A program made the position numbers and the translations under genes. A stretch of DNA of 52,085 nucleotides from Pacificibacter marinus (GTDB taxonomy: Bacteria; Pseudomonadota; Alphaproteobacteria; Rhodobacterales; Rhodobacteraceae): positions 187,643 to 239,727 of the forward strand of contig NZ_JAHKPU010000018.1 of the NCBI RefSeq assembly GCF_018860505.1, in the 5' to 3' direction. The notes under the pieces are model-generated. The model had not been told where the DNA came from, searched no databases, and saw nothing but the letters and a program-made list of their open reading frames with translations. The stretch's first letter is position 1; the number at the start of each line of letters is the position of its first letter. Positions 1-8,478 of this stretch are shown piece after piece.

Positions 1-25
1 CTGAGACTGAGACTGAGACTGAGAC
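1..25 (+). repeat. 6-bp tandem repeat (CTGAGA, four copies) encoding Glu-Thr
   Basis: Four uninterrupted copies of a hexamer open the window, inside the acidic N-terminal part of the large envelope protein, and encode alternating Glu and Thr. The array may continue upstream. Because the unit is a multiple of three, copy-number change would alter protein length without a frameshift. Confidence 0.8.
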
Positions 26-2693
26 ACCTACGACATCGAACGAGGACGTCAACACATCACAGGATAAAAACGACTCAGGAGCCTCCACACCAAAAGACGC
101 AGCGGCCGTCAAAGACGACCTTGCCTCAGAGGTTCCCCCCTCTCCCTCTCCCTCTCAAGAAACCACACCAGTTGAGACGGTCGATCCAACGTCCGTCGAG
201 GCCGAAGCAGACCAGACCACGTCCAAAGACGTCGCTGCTGCGAAATCAGACGATGTCACTTCAGCGCAAGACGTATCAGCCTCGCCTGTTCAGGGCGCTT
301 TACCTGTTGAGACAGCAGATCAAACGCCAAACTCCACCGATGACCCCATCGAGGCTACGGATGCTGATACGACTGATGCCCTAACAACTGGCGCTCTAAC
401 AGAAAACAGCGGCCCCCTAGCGGACGACAGCGACGCACCCGTTGAGACGAACATCACAACAAAGGCAGATGACGCCTCAACCAATGCCGTAGATGCCGAG
501 CCATTTATCGCAGGCAAGCCCAAAGATGCGGCCGATACAACAGGTATTGAAACAGACGCCAGCACAGCCGCAAGCGGCGACGATACCAACGCACCAAAAC
601 CAGATGCATCCTCTCAGGCCGATGACGATGGCGATGAACCAAAGCCCGCTGCAGCATTTCAATCCATGCGCGCGCCCATCAGTGCTGCGCGCCCCGACAC
701 AGCGCCAAGCTCTGCGCAATCGCGGTTATCCGAGACACCTTCACGCGTTCTGACTGCCGTTGCCACATCACCAGATATCAGTTCTCCAAGCCTACGCGTG
801 ACGGACAAAAGCATCCCAAATGACGATGCCGCGCCGATGGCCGAGGTCGTCGATGAATCTCTGCCTCGTCCGCGCGACTCCCGCACAGGCGGCATTTTGC
901 GGGCGAAAAAAGGCGATGAGGTCAAATCGAATAAATCAGCACCGCTTCCCGAGCCCCCCGCAATGCCCGCACTTGCGCCGCGCCGTGTCGACACCGTGCC
1001 GCCAGAATCGGCTACACAAAAGGTGCAAACAGCTGCGCGCAAAGCTTCAAAACCAAGTGCTAAAATTGCATTGTCGGCCAAATCCACCGAAGCAACAACG
1101 TCGGCCATTGCAACATTGGCCCCCAAAACAACAGCAGCACGGGCCAAACTGGCTCAAGGCGGAGCGCTGGCCCTTGCGACTATAAAGGCTCGTAACGCGA
1201 AAAAAGCAGCGCAAGCACAGGCTGCGGCCGAGGCCAAAATGGCGTTGGACAGCACACCTGCCACGATTGAGGATCTCAGCGATGAAATCGACACAGGCCC
1301 CAAGCCGATGTCGGACAAAGCTGCGGGTCTTATGGCTCCCAAAGATGCAAATGAGACCAAATTCAACGTTTTTGGTGCACGCAAAACCACGCCAAAACCA
1401 AAACGCATTTCCCTTGGGATTGCACTAACGCTTGGGCTTTTGCTGTTTATGGCGCTCGTGGCGATGTGGGCATCTTGGAGCACGCCAGACACGGCTGCCC
1501 CGATCACCGAAACGACGCAGAGCGAAAACACCTCTCAGACCGCTCCCGATGCCAGCCCAAGCCAAGAAGAAACCGACCTGACATTAGAGACTGAGGCTCC
1601 GATAGAAATCGACACATCCGAAGATGATACAGTGGATTTGGCCTTTGAGCCGCCATTGCCGTCCGCAGATGAACCTGTCGATCTCGCCGAAGTCACACGG
1701 CAATATGTTGCCACTGGCATCTGGCCTTTGCCCCCTGAAACAGGTGCAAGCGTCTTTGAGGACACCACTTCGGATCTATACGTCGCCTCGATTGACCCAA
1801 ATATTCTTTCGCAAGATGCCGTGGCCTTGCCCAATGCGCAGCCCCATCAAATCGACGCGCAACCCCGTGCAACCACGGACCCCGCCCCAGCAGGCACCAC
1901 CTATGATTTTGACGCGCGCGGATTGGTGCGCGCCACACCTGAGGGCGCGATCACCCCGTCGGGTGTGACCGTTTTTGCTGGCACGCCACCCGTCGCGCCA
2001 GCCGCCCGTCCAGGGGACAGCGACGCCGCAGCCGTTGAGGTCGCCAACACCGAGGGCAATGCCGCGCGGACAGCTTTGACAGGATTTTCACCGCGCCTGC
2101 GCCCCGAAGGCTTGGTCGAGCGCAGTGAACAGGCCAATTTGGGCGGGCTGACCCGCTCTCAACTTGGGGCTTTTCGTCCCAAAGCGCGACCACAGTCGGC
2201 GCAACAAACAGCGCAATCAGACGCCGAAGCCGAAGGGGACCCTGCTCCTGCGCCGTCTGCTCCTGTTGTCACGGCATCGCTTATGCCTGAACCACGGCCG
2301 CAAAATATTGCCAAGCTTGCTGCTGCAGCTCGTGCGGCCGAAGCAGCAGCCCAAGCCGCAGCTGCGACTGCGGCTGCGTCCACCACGAACAATACCTCAG
2401 CCACACGCGTGACGGCTGCCATTCCCGCGACCCCAATCCCTCAAGGGCCGACAGCAACCACAGTTGCAAGTGCTGCTACGGTCAAAAACGCGATCAACCT
2501 GCGCAAGGTCAATTTAATGGGCGTCTACGGGTCAAGCTCTGATCGCCGCGCCTTGGTCCGTTTACCATCGGGGCGTTTGGCCAAAGTTAAAATCGGGGAC
2601 AGTGTTGATGGAGGCCGTGTTCAATCCATTTCGAACAGCTCACTGGTCTACGTCAAAGGCAACAGATCGATCACTCTCAAAGTCGGCGCGTAA
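1..2693 (+). CDS. Large one-span envelope protein with PilP-like C-terminus (5' end outside window)
   Basis: The reading frame is open from base 3 to the stop at 2693, so about 896 residues are visible and the true start lies upstream. The first ~465 visible residues are low complexity, rich in Glu, Asp, Thr, Ala and Ser, with no hydrophobic segment, and probably cytoplasmic and disordered. One membrane helix follows (about residues 470-490, LGIALTLGLLLFMALVAMW). Next comes an acidic and Ala/Pro-rich stretch, then a compact C-terminal domain of about 60 residues (GVYGSSSDRRALVRLPSGR ... VKIGDSVDGGRV). That domain resembles the small beta domain of type IV pilus biogenesis protein PilP and related secretion proteins that handle lipoprotein/secretin partners. 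By inference this is a bitopic inner-membrane protein with a periplasmic C-terminus. No pilus or secretion genes adjoin it here, so function is unknown. Confidence 0.75.
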   Translation, partial: ETETETETPTTSNEDVNTSQDKNDSGASTPKDAAAVKDDLASEVPPSPSPSQETTPVETVDPTSVEAEADQTTSKDVAAAKSDDVTSAQDVSASPVQGALPVETADQTPNSTDDPIEATDADTTDALTTGALTENSGPLADDSDAPVETNITTKADDASTNAVDAEPFIAGKPKDAADTTGIETDASTAASGDDTNAPKPDASSQADDDGDEPKPAAAFQSMRAPISAARPDTAPSSAQSRLSETPSRVLTAVATSPDISSPSLRVTDKSIPNDDAAPMAEVVDESLPRPRDSRTGGILRAKKGDEVKSNKSAPLPEPPAMPALAPRRVDTVPPESATQKVQTAARKASKPSAKIALSAKSTEATTSAIATLAPKTTAARAKLAQGGALALATIKARNAKKAAQAQAAAEAKMALDSTPATIEDLSDEIDTGPKPMSDKAAGLMAPKDANETKFNVFGARKTTPKPKRISLGIALTLGLLLFMALVAMWASWSTPDTAAPITETTQSENTSQTAPDASPSQEETDLTLETEAPIEIDTSEDDTVDLAFEPPLPSADEPVDLAEVTRQYVATGIWPLPPETGASVFEDTTSDLYVASIDPNILSQDAVALPNAQPHQIDAQPRATTDPAPAGTTYDFDARGLVRATPEGAITPSGVTVFAGTPPVAPAARPGDSDAAAVEVANTEGNAARTALTGFSPRLRPEGLVERSEQANLGGLTRSQLGAFRPKARPQSAQQTAQSDAEAEGDPAPAPSAPVVTASLMPEPRPQNIAKLAAAARAAEAAAQAAAATAAASTTNNTSATRVTAAIPATPIPQGPTATTVASAATVKNAINLRKVNLMGVYGSSSDRRALVRLPSGRLAKVKIGDSVDGGRVQSISNSSLVYVKGNRSITLKVGA

Positions 2694-2890
2694 CCTGCGC
2701 TGATGCTTGACACCGTCTCTCAACGTCTGTGATGTTTGCCGTCCTTACTTTGTTCCTATAAGCAGAACAACCTTGCTGCATATCCATGAATCATTAGGAT
2801 AAATGGAATATGTGGTGCGTTAAGCTGCGCCTGATCTGGCCCTAATCATCCAGCCTATATTTATAAAGTTCATAAAGGACCTTTTCTAAG

Positions 2891-4777
2891 ATGGTCAGCA
2901 TCCTGACACCATTTTTCATCTATCTCAGCGCCATTGTGATTGCAGTGCCTTTGGCACGCCGTTTGGGATTGGGATCTGTCCTAGGATATTTACTGGCAGG
3001 GATCGTGATTGGGCCGATTTTGGGCTTGATCCAGCACAATGAGAGCGAAGACCTGATGCATTTCGCCGAATTTGGCGTGGTGATGATGCTATTTCTCATT
3101 GGTTTAGAGCTGGACCCCCGCGCACTTTGGGATATGCGCCATAAATTGCTTGGGCTTGGCGGATTACAAATCACGCTGACCCTTGGGGCTGTGGCAAGTG
3201 CTGCAATATTTATGGGATTGACGTGGCAAACGGCTGTGGCCGTTGGCATGATCCTGTCTTTGTCATCGACCGCGGTTGTGTTGCAAACGTTATCGGAAAA
3301 GAAACTGATGCAAACTGGCGGCGGGCGGGCGTCGTTTTCAGTGCTGCTGACCCAAGATATTGCGGTCATCCCGATGATCGCCATTTTGCCGCTTTTGGCT
3401 GTCGGCAATCTGTTATCGATCAATCCCGACGGGTCTATTTCGCGCGGCGCACAAACTGTGGCACATGAGGATTTGACTTGGGTTCAAACTTTGCCAGCTT
3501 GGGGCGTGACCTTGGCCACTTTGGGCGCCGTCGCCTTGATCATTTTCGCAGGCGTCTATCTGACGCGGCCCTTTTTCAGGTTTATCCACGCGGCGAATCT
3601 GCGTGAACTTTATACGGCTGTATCCTTATTCATCGTGGTGGGCATCGCCCTGCTGATGATCTCCGTCGGCCTATCGCCTGCGCTTGGCACGTTTTTGGCG
3701 GGTGTGGTTTTGGCCAACACCGAGTTTCGTCACGAATTGGAAAGCTCGATCGAACCTTTCAAAGGTCTGTTGCTGGGGTTGTTTTTCATTGCAGTGGGGG
3801 CGGGCATTAATTTTAGCATCCTGTTTCGTGATCCTATTGAAATCATTGCTCTAACACTGGGGCTGATGCTGCTCAAAGGCGCGATATTACTGATGGTCGG
3901 ACGGCTGTTTTCGCTGCGCACACGCGGGCAATGGCTCTTGGCGCTATCTTTAGCGCAAGCTGGCGAGTTTGGTATGGTTTTGACCACATTCTCACTGCAA
4001 CAAGGTGTTTTGGAACTGTGGCTGGGCGAACGGTTGTTGTTGATCATTGCCCTCTCATTGCTATTTACGCCGCTGTTTTTCATGTTCCAAGATTACCTGC
4101 GCGCGCGTCTGTCCGAGAATACACAAGACGACCAACAGCAAGATGAAATCAACGACAAACAGAAAATCATCATTGCAGGCATTGGCCGATTTGGCCAAAC
4201 GGTCAACCGACTGGTGCGGGCCTCTGGGTTTGAAACCACGGTGATCGATCATGATTTAAAAGTCATTCAAGTGATGCGGAAATTTGGCATCAAAGGCTTT
4301 TTCGGCGACCCAACGCGTCCAGATTTGTTGTATGCAGCAGGGCTTGAGGGGGCAAAAATTCTAGTGATTGCATTGGACGACAAGAATGCAGCGCTCAAGC
4401 TGGTGGAGTTTGCCCGCAAGGCCAATCCCGATATTATGATCATCGCCCGTGCCCGTGATCGTATCCACGTGTATGAGTTGTATAAGGCAGGTGCCGACAA
4501 AATTATCCGAGAAATGTTTGATTCCTCACTGCGCGCTGGCCGCTATATTTTAGAAGAAATGGGGCTGTCGGACTATGATGCGGCACAGAGTGAACAGGCC
4601 TATTACCAACATGACCGCCGCGCGTTGCGCGAACTGGCGGAACTGTGGCAACCGGGGAAACCTGTGTCAGAAAATGCCGCTTATGTGGAACGCTCAAAGG
4701 CCTTGGATATCGACTTGGAAGCCGCGCTTGTGGCGCAACTGCAGCAAGGGCACGACACAGATACCAAAGTGTCCTAG
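2891..4777 (+). CDS. KefB/KefC-type monovalent cation:proton antiporter (CPA2) with RCK_N domain
   Basis: The 628-residue protein has about 12-13 hydrophobic segments in its first ~410 residues (Na+/H+ exchanger fold). From about residue 425 a Rossmann-type RCK_N/TrkA-N domain begins with the nucleotide-binding motif IIIAGIGRFGQTV and an acidic residue at the end of the second strand (VIDHD). This is the architecture of the glutathione-gated K+ efflux family (KefB/KefC) and close CPA2 relatives, which move K+ or Na+ against H+ across the inner membrane. An AGGA lies 12 bases before the ATG. No KefF/KefG-type ancillary flavoprotein is adjacent, so regulation by glutathione adducts cannot be claimed. 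Which of the CPA2 subfamilies it belongs to is not settled by sequence reading. Confidence 0.88.
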   Translation: MVSILTPFFIYLSAIVIAVPLARRLGLGSVLGYLLAGIVIGPILGLIQHNESEDLMHFAEFGVVMMLFLIGLELDPRALWDMRHKLLGLGGLQITLTLGAVASAAIFMGLTWQTAVAVGMILSLSSTAVVLQTLSEKKLMQTGGGRASFSVLLTQDIAVIPMIAILPLLAVGNLLSINPDGSISRGAQTVAHEDLTWVQTLPAWGVTLATLGAVALIIFAGVYLTRPFFRFIHAANLRELYTAVSLFIVVGIALLMISVGLSPALGTFLAGVVLANTEFRHELESSIEPFKGLLLGLFFIAVGAGINFSILFRDPIEIIALTLGLMLLKGAILLMVGRLFSLRTRGQWLLALSLAQAGEFGMVLTTFSLQQGVLELWLGERLLLIIALSLLFTPLFFMFQDYLRARLSENTQDDQQQDEINDKQKIIIAGIGRFGQTVNRLVRASGFETTVIDHDLKVIQVMRKFGIKGFFGDPTRPDLLYAAGLEGAKILVIALDDKNAALKLVEFARKANPDIMIIARARDRIHVYELYKAGADKIIREMFDSSLRAGRYILEEMGLSDYDAAQSEQAYYQHDRRALRELAELWQPGKPVSENAAYVERSKALDIDLEAALVAQLQQGHDTDTKVS

Positions 4778-4825
4778 CCCGTCCCATGCAAAGCGCGCAT
4801 AGACACAGACACAGGCACCGAGATG

Positions 4826-5830
4826 CTACTCTTCGGACACGCCAGCTTCCGCAAAAGTTGCCATGCCAGAATGACAGGCCACTGCCGCTTTGACCAAAGG
4901 CAATGCCAGTGCTGCCCCCGAGCCTTCACCAAGGCGCAAATCAAAATCAAGCAGAGCCTTTTTACCAAGGGCAGCCAACAAGCGTTCATGCCCTGCCTCT
5001 GCTGATGTATGCCCCGCAATGCAGTGATCCAGCGCGCCGACCTGCGCTTGATCCAAGGTCGCAGCAGCGGCACAACAGATGAACCCATCCAAGATCACCG
5101 GAATACGTAAAACCCGTGCACGCGCAATGGCTCCGGCCATCGCAGCCAATTCTCGCCCGCCCAAAGCGGCCAAGACCTGTAGCGCATCCAAATCACCAAA
5201 CTTGGCCACACCCTTGGCGACCACATCTTGTTTAATCTTAAGGCCCGCATCATCCACGCCCGTACCGCGCCCTGTCCAATCGGACGATTCGCCGCCAAAC
5301 AACGCGTTGCAAATTGCTGCGCCAGGGGTGGTGTTACCAATCCCCATTTCGCCCACAACCAACAGATCAGTGGTCTCGGACACGGCATCCCAACCGACCC
5401 TCAATGCCGCAACGCAATCGGCCTCGGACATCGCAGGCTGAACTGTGAAATCATGGGTCGGGCGATCCAACTCGATCGCATGCACTGACATCGCAGCGCC
5501 TGCATTGTTCGACAATTGATTGATTGCAGCACCGCCGTGTTTGAAATTTATCACCATCTGCGCGGTCACTTCGGCAGGAAAGGCTGACACGCCCTGCGCA
5601 GTGACACCGTGGTTGCCCGCGAATACAATCACCTGAGGCGCTTTAATTGTTGGCCGCGCATCCCCGCGCCAAGAGGCATACCAAATCGCGATGTCTTCCA
5701 AACGCCCCAAAGACCCAGCGGGTTTGGTCAACGTGCTATTGCGCGCCTCGGCCCCCGCTTTGCTGTGTGCATCTGCCTGCGGCGCTGCGGCCAAGATCGC
5801 CTGAAATGCATCGAGTGTGGTGAAAGGCAT
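4826..5830 (-). CDS. cobT: Nicotinate-nucleotide--dimethylbenzimidazole phosphoribosyltransferase
   Basis: This 334-residue protein matches CobT along its length. The enzyme transfers phosphoribose from nicotinate mononucleotide to 5,6-dimethylbenzimidazole to give alpha-ribazole phosphate, the lower-ligand branch of cobalamin synthesis. Visible family motifs are [13 protein letters not shown] near the N-terminus, [30 protein letters not shown] in the middle, and [13 protein letters not shown] near the C-terminus, which carries the Glu of the catalytic region. It is transcribed away from cobS, with 95 bases between the two start codons, and the two enzymes act in sequence at the end of nucleotide-loop assembly. 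It converges with the antiporter gene, leaving a 48-base gap. Confidence 0.95.
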   Translation of the reverse strand: MPFTTLDAFQAILAAAPQADAHSKAGAEARNSTLTKPAGSLGRLEDIAIWYASWRGDARPTIKAPQVIVFAGNHGVTAQGVSAFPAEVTAQMVINFKHGGAAINQLSNNAGAAMSVHAIELDRPTHDFTVQPAMSEADCVAALRVGWDAVSETTDLLVVGEMGIGNTTPGAAICNALFGGESSDWTGRGTGVDDAGLKIKQDVVAKGVAKFGDLDALQVLAALGGRELAAMAGAIARARVLRIPVILDGFICCAAAATLDQAQVGALDHCIAGHTSAEAGHERLLAALGKKALLDFDLRLGEGSGAALALPLVKAAVACHSGMATFAEAGVSEE

Positions 5831-5925
5831 GGGGCGGCTCCGTCATTGTCTTTAAGCTGGGGTTTGTCTATCTGCTTGGACGATGCGATTATAGAACAAA
5901 CTTGCCGCAGGGAGCATATTTGCCC

Positions 5926-6678
5926 ATGACGCCCACCGCTTTTCGACTCCAAATCAGCGACATTAAAACCGCCTTTGCGCTGTTGACCCGCCTGCCTGTC
6001 AAAGCCAGTTTCGAACGCACGGCTGAAGCCACTTGGGCCTTCCCGATTGTGGGGGTCTGTTTAGGGGTCTTTGTGGTGATGATTGCCTTGCTGTCAGACT
6101 GGATTGGTTTGAGCCTTGGGGTCTCTGCGGGGTTGGCCATCGCGAGCGCTGTGATTATCACTGGCGCTATGCACGAAGACGGCATCGCCGACAGTGCCGA
6201 TGGGCTGTGGGGCGGTTGGGCCCCTGCTCGCCGTTTGGAAATTATGCGAGACAGCCATATCGGTAGCTACGGCGTATTGGCCTTGATTTTGGTAATGCTG
6301 CTGCGGTTCTCGGCCATCACTATGGTGATAAATAATTTTCAAATGGGCGTTTTGGTGGCGGCAGCTGTCCTGTCTAGGGCGGCGATGCCCTTTGTCATGA
6401 CCCTACTGCCCCATGCCCGTGATGATGGATTGTCAGTCCAAACTGGACGCCCCAATGGCACCACCGCCGCCTTTGGCGCTGTGATTGCGCTTGGGTTGGC
6501 TTGGTTGAGTATCGGTTTTGTGCCGATGGTCTTTGCCGCCAGTGCCTGTGGTTTGATAATTTTCGGGGTGATGAAAATTGCCAAGGCAAAAATAGGCGGT
6601 CAAACTGGCGATATATTGGGAGCAACGCAGGTGTTGTGCGAACTTTGTGTTCTGGCCATTGGCACGACACTTTACTAA
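5926..6678 (+). CDS. cobS: Adenosylcobinamide-GDP ribazoletransferase (cobalamin synthase)
   Basis: About 250 residues, with several membrane segments, matching the integral-membrane enzyme CobS that joins adenosylcobinamide-GDP to alpha-ribazole (phosphate) to make adenosylcobalamin (5'-phosphate). The diagnostic acidic motif MHEDGIADSADGLWGG is present, with the Asp cluster expected to bind metal and the GDP-activated substrate. A longer frame begins at a TTG at 5902, but the ATG at 5926 has an AGGGAG 11 bases upstream and gives the normal N-terminus, so I chose it. It is divergent from cobT. A strong hairpin terminator follows at 6718. No cobalamin riboswitch fits in the short cobT-cobS spacer. 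Confidence 0.93.
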   Translation: MTPTAFRLQISDIKTAFALLTRLPVKASFERTAEATWAFPIVGVCLGVFVVMIALLSDWIGLSLGVSAGLAIASAVIITGAMHEDGIADSADGLWGGWAPARRLEIMRDSHIGSYGVLALILVMLLRFSAITMVINNFQMGVLVAAAVLSRAAMPFVMTLLPHARDDGLSVQTGRPNGTTAAFGAVIALGLAWLSIGFVPMVFAASACGLIIFGVMKIAKAKIGGQTGDILGATQVLCELCVLAIGTTLY

Positions 6679-6717
6679 TCGTTACTGGTCGCACAGATCG
6701 TTACGCCCGTGCAAAAG

Positions 6718-6751
6718 AAAACCGCCGCAAGATCATCTCTGCGGCGGTTTT
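6718..6751. terminator. Bidirectional intrinsic terminator between cobS and carD
   Basis: A perfect 12-bp stem (AAAACCGCCGCA / TGCGGCGGTTTT) closes a 10-base loop. It gives an oligo-U tail in either direction, so it can end both cobS (+) and carD (-), which converge here. Confidence 0.85.
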
Positions 6752-6782
6752 AAATTGTAAGCTATGGGTAAGCTACGGACTG

Positions 6783-7301
6783 TTAAGCAGCCGCAGGTGC
6801 GCGTGACATCAAAACATCCGTAATTGTTTTGCCCGCTTCAACTTCATCCGTACCAGCCACAGCCGCCACTTCGCGTGTCAAACGTTCTAGAGCGGCCTCA
6901 TACAATTGGCGCTCGGAATAAGACTGTTCGCGCTGATCGTCAGTGCGGTGCAAATCGCGCACAACTTCTGCGATGGCGATCAGATCACCTGAGTTGATCT
7001 TTTGCTCGTATTCTTGCGCACGGCGCGACCACATAGCCCGTTTGACTTTGGCTTTGCCTTTGAGCGTTTTCATCGCATGTGCCACGACATCAGGCGACGC
7101 CAAAGACCGCATGCCTACTTCGTCGGCTTTATGCGTTGGAACGCGCAATGTCATTTTGTCTTTTTCAAACGCGATGACGAAAAGTTCGAGAGAGATCCCA
7201 GCGATTTCTTGCTCTTCGATAGAAACGACTTTGCCGACGCCATGCGATGGGTAAACAACGAAATCATTGGGGCTGTAATCTGGTCTATTGGTCTTACTCA
7301 T
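6783..7301 (-). CDS. carD: CarD/CdnL-family RNA polymerase-binding transcription factor
   Basis: A 172-residue protein with the CarD fold. The N-terminal RNA polymerase-interacting module starts YSPNDFVVYPSHGVGKVVSI and continues through about residue 65. A helical DNA-binding C-terminal domain follows, including KAKVKRAMWSRRAQEYEQK with the conserved Trp that contacts the upstream edge of the promoter bubble in homologues. Such proteins bind the polymerase beta subunit and stabilise open complexes, especially at rRNA and growth-related promoters. A TTG at 7307 would add two residues, but the ATG at 7301 has GAGGAA about 10 bases upstream. It lies downstream of fdxA on the same strand, with a long spacer of its own. 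Confidence 0.93.
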   Translation of the reverse strand: MSKTNRPDYSPNDFVVYPSHGVGKVVSIEEQEIAGISLELFVIAFEKDKMTLRVPTHKADEVGMRSLASPDVVAHAMKTLKGKAKVKRAMWSRRAQEYEQKINSGDLIAIAEVVRDLHRTDDQREQSYSERQLYEAALERLTREVAAVAGTDEVEAGKTITDVLMSRAPAAA

Positions 7302-7695
7302 AGTCAATCTGGTTCCTCAAAGAACAGGTATTTAAAGACCTTCGACTTCGCGCTGTTTTGCCGCAAATGCGGGTAAGACGGTTCGACCTTTTGGCCAATT
7401 TTGACGCGAAAAACTCAAGCCCCAGTCAAACGATGCTGGTGGGGTTTGAGATCGATATGTCCTGATGTTGTTGGGATACCATACCAAAAAAACGCACCAT
7501 TTAAAAGGTGGGCAACAGCATGGCAGCAAGTTTAAGCCTATTTTCAAGACGATAAAGCGAAAAAATACAGCGAATTGTGAAGGTTTCTCAGAACCAAAGC
7601 CCTCGCATGAGACACATTGCGAAGGCCCTTGATGGAATATGATTCGCATATTTGGCAAGAAAATCGACCAAAACACGTCACCCGAAAATGGCGTA
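7302..7695. other. Gene-free spacer between fdxA and carD
   Basis: About 390 bases with no credible reading frame. It should hold the carD promoter and leader on the minus strand. I see a short palindrome around CCGCAAATGCGG (7370-7381) but no convincing -35/-10 pair and no clear terminator for fdxA. Nothing else recognisable. Confidence 0.5.
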
Positions 7696-8034
7696 TCAGC
7701 CGCCTTCGCCGGGCGCTTCCGAGAAATCGGTTTCAAGCTTGTTCTCTTGGCCGTCTTTTTCTTCATAGCCGGGCATCGGATCTTTTTTGGACAAGATCAC
7801 GGGCCAAGCTTCGGAATACTTGCGGTTGAATTCAACCCATTTTTCCATTGCTGGCTCGGTGTCGGGGCGGATCGCGTCAGCGGGGCATTCAGGTTCGCAA
7901 ACACCACAGTCGATGCATTCATCGGGGTGAATGACCAACATGTTTTCGCCCTCATAGAAACAGTCCACAGGACAAACTTCTACACAGTCAGTGTACTTAC
8001 AAGAAATGCAGTTATCGATCACGACATAGGTCAT
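7696..8034 (-). CDS. fdxA: Seven-iron ferredoxin FdxA
   Basis: A 112-residue soluble ferredoxin. The N-terminal cluster region reads [20 protein letters not shown] and the second [16 protein letters not shown]. This pattern, with the extra spacing in the first motif, matches the bacterial 7Fe class carrying one [3Fe-4S] and one [4Fe-4S] cluster. The C-terminal tail ([17 protein letters not shown]) is typical of the alphaproteobacterial FdxA subfamily. It is a low-potential electron carrier; its partner is not evident. It sits between carD and the S4 protein gene, all on the minus strand, an arrangement I regard as common in Rhodobacterales. Confidence 0.94.
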   Translation of the reverse strand: MTYVVIDNCISCKYTDCVEVCPVDCFYEGENMLVIHPDECIDCGVCEPECPADAIRPDTEPAMEKWVEFNRKYSEAWPVILSKKDPMPGYEEKDGQENKLETDFSEAPGEGG

Positions 8035-8090
8035 TGCGGCTCATCCAGAAATTCAAGGTCGGCCTTAGCTAACGCTCATTGCCAAATCAT

Positions 8091-8477
8091 TCAAGCATCT
8101 CGAAACATATCTTTAGGGGAAAGAAGACCAGTGCGACGATCTTTCTTAGTCGGACGACCTTTTCCCTCAAATTTAGGCGATTGTGGAACGAATTCCTTTG
8201 CCTCTGGAACAGGTGTCAGATCTTCATAGAGCATTTGCGCTTCAGGCGCGGGGCCACGCCGCGTACCGCAAGCAATCACGCGCACGGTTTTGACCTCTTT
8301 GGCTTGGGTAAAGACCAACACGTCCCCTGCCCCGACCGCCACCGACGGTTTTGCCACTTTGTTCGAATTCAATCGCACGTTCCCGCCGCTAACGACTTTG
8401 GTCGCAAGCGAGCGGGTTTTGAAAAAGCGGGCATACCATAGCCACTTATCGAGGCGTATCGTGTCCCGCTTTTCCAA
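8091..8477 (-). CDS. S4-domain RNA-binding protein, HslR (heat shock protein 15) family
   Basis: A 128-residue protein whose first ~60 residues form an S4 RNA-binding domain (IRLDKWLWYARFFKTRSLAT, then GGNVRLNSNKVAKPSVAVGAGD). A basic C-terminal tail (KGRPTKKDRR) follows. HslR relatives bind stalled 50S subunits that still carry nascent chains and help recycle them. The only suitable start is a TTG at 8477, one base after the TAA of the helicase gene (TAAgTTG), so translation is probably coupled to the helicase. No independent ribosome-binding site is visible. Function in this organism is inferred only. Confidence 0.85.
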   Translation of the reverse strand: MEKRDTIRLDKWLWYARFFKTRSLATKVVSGGNVRLNSNKVAKPSVAVGAGDVLVFTQAKEVKTVRVIACGTRRGPAPEAQMLYEDLTPVPEAKEFVPQSPKFEGKGRPTKKDRRTGLLSPKDMFRDA

Positions 8478-8478
8478 C

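Noticed and set aside
659-1147. 162-codon minus-strand frame in the first gene
   Set aside because: Shadow of the Ala/Thr-rich coding strand; low-complexity Ala/Val/Ser text with no family.
5831-5925. Cobalamin riboswitch between cobT and cobS
   Set aside because: The 95-base spacer is too short for the ~200-base element and no B12-box-like sequence is seen.
7332-7766. 144-codon minus-strand frame spanning the carD-fdxA spacer
   Set aside because: It overlaps the end of fdxA in another frame and has no domain or start signal.
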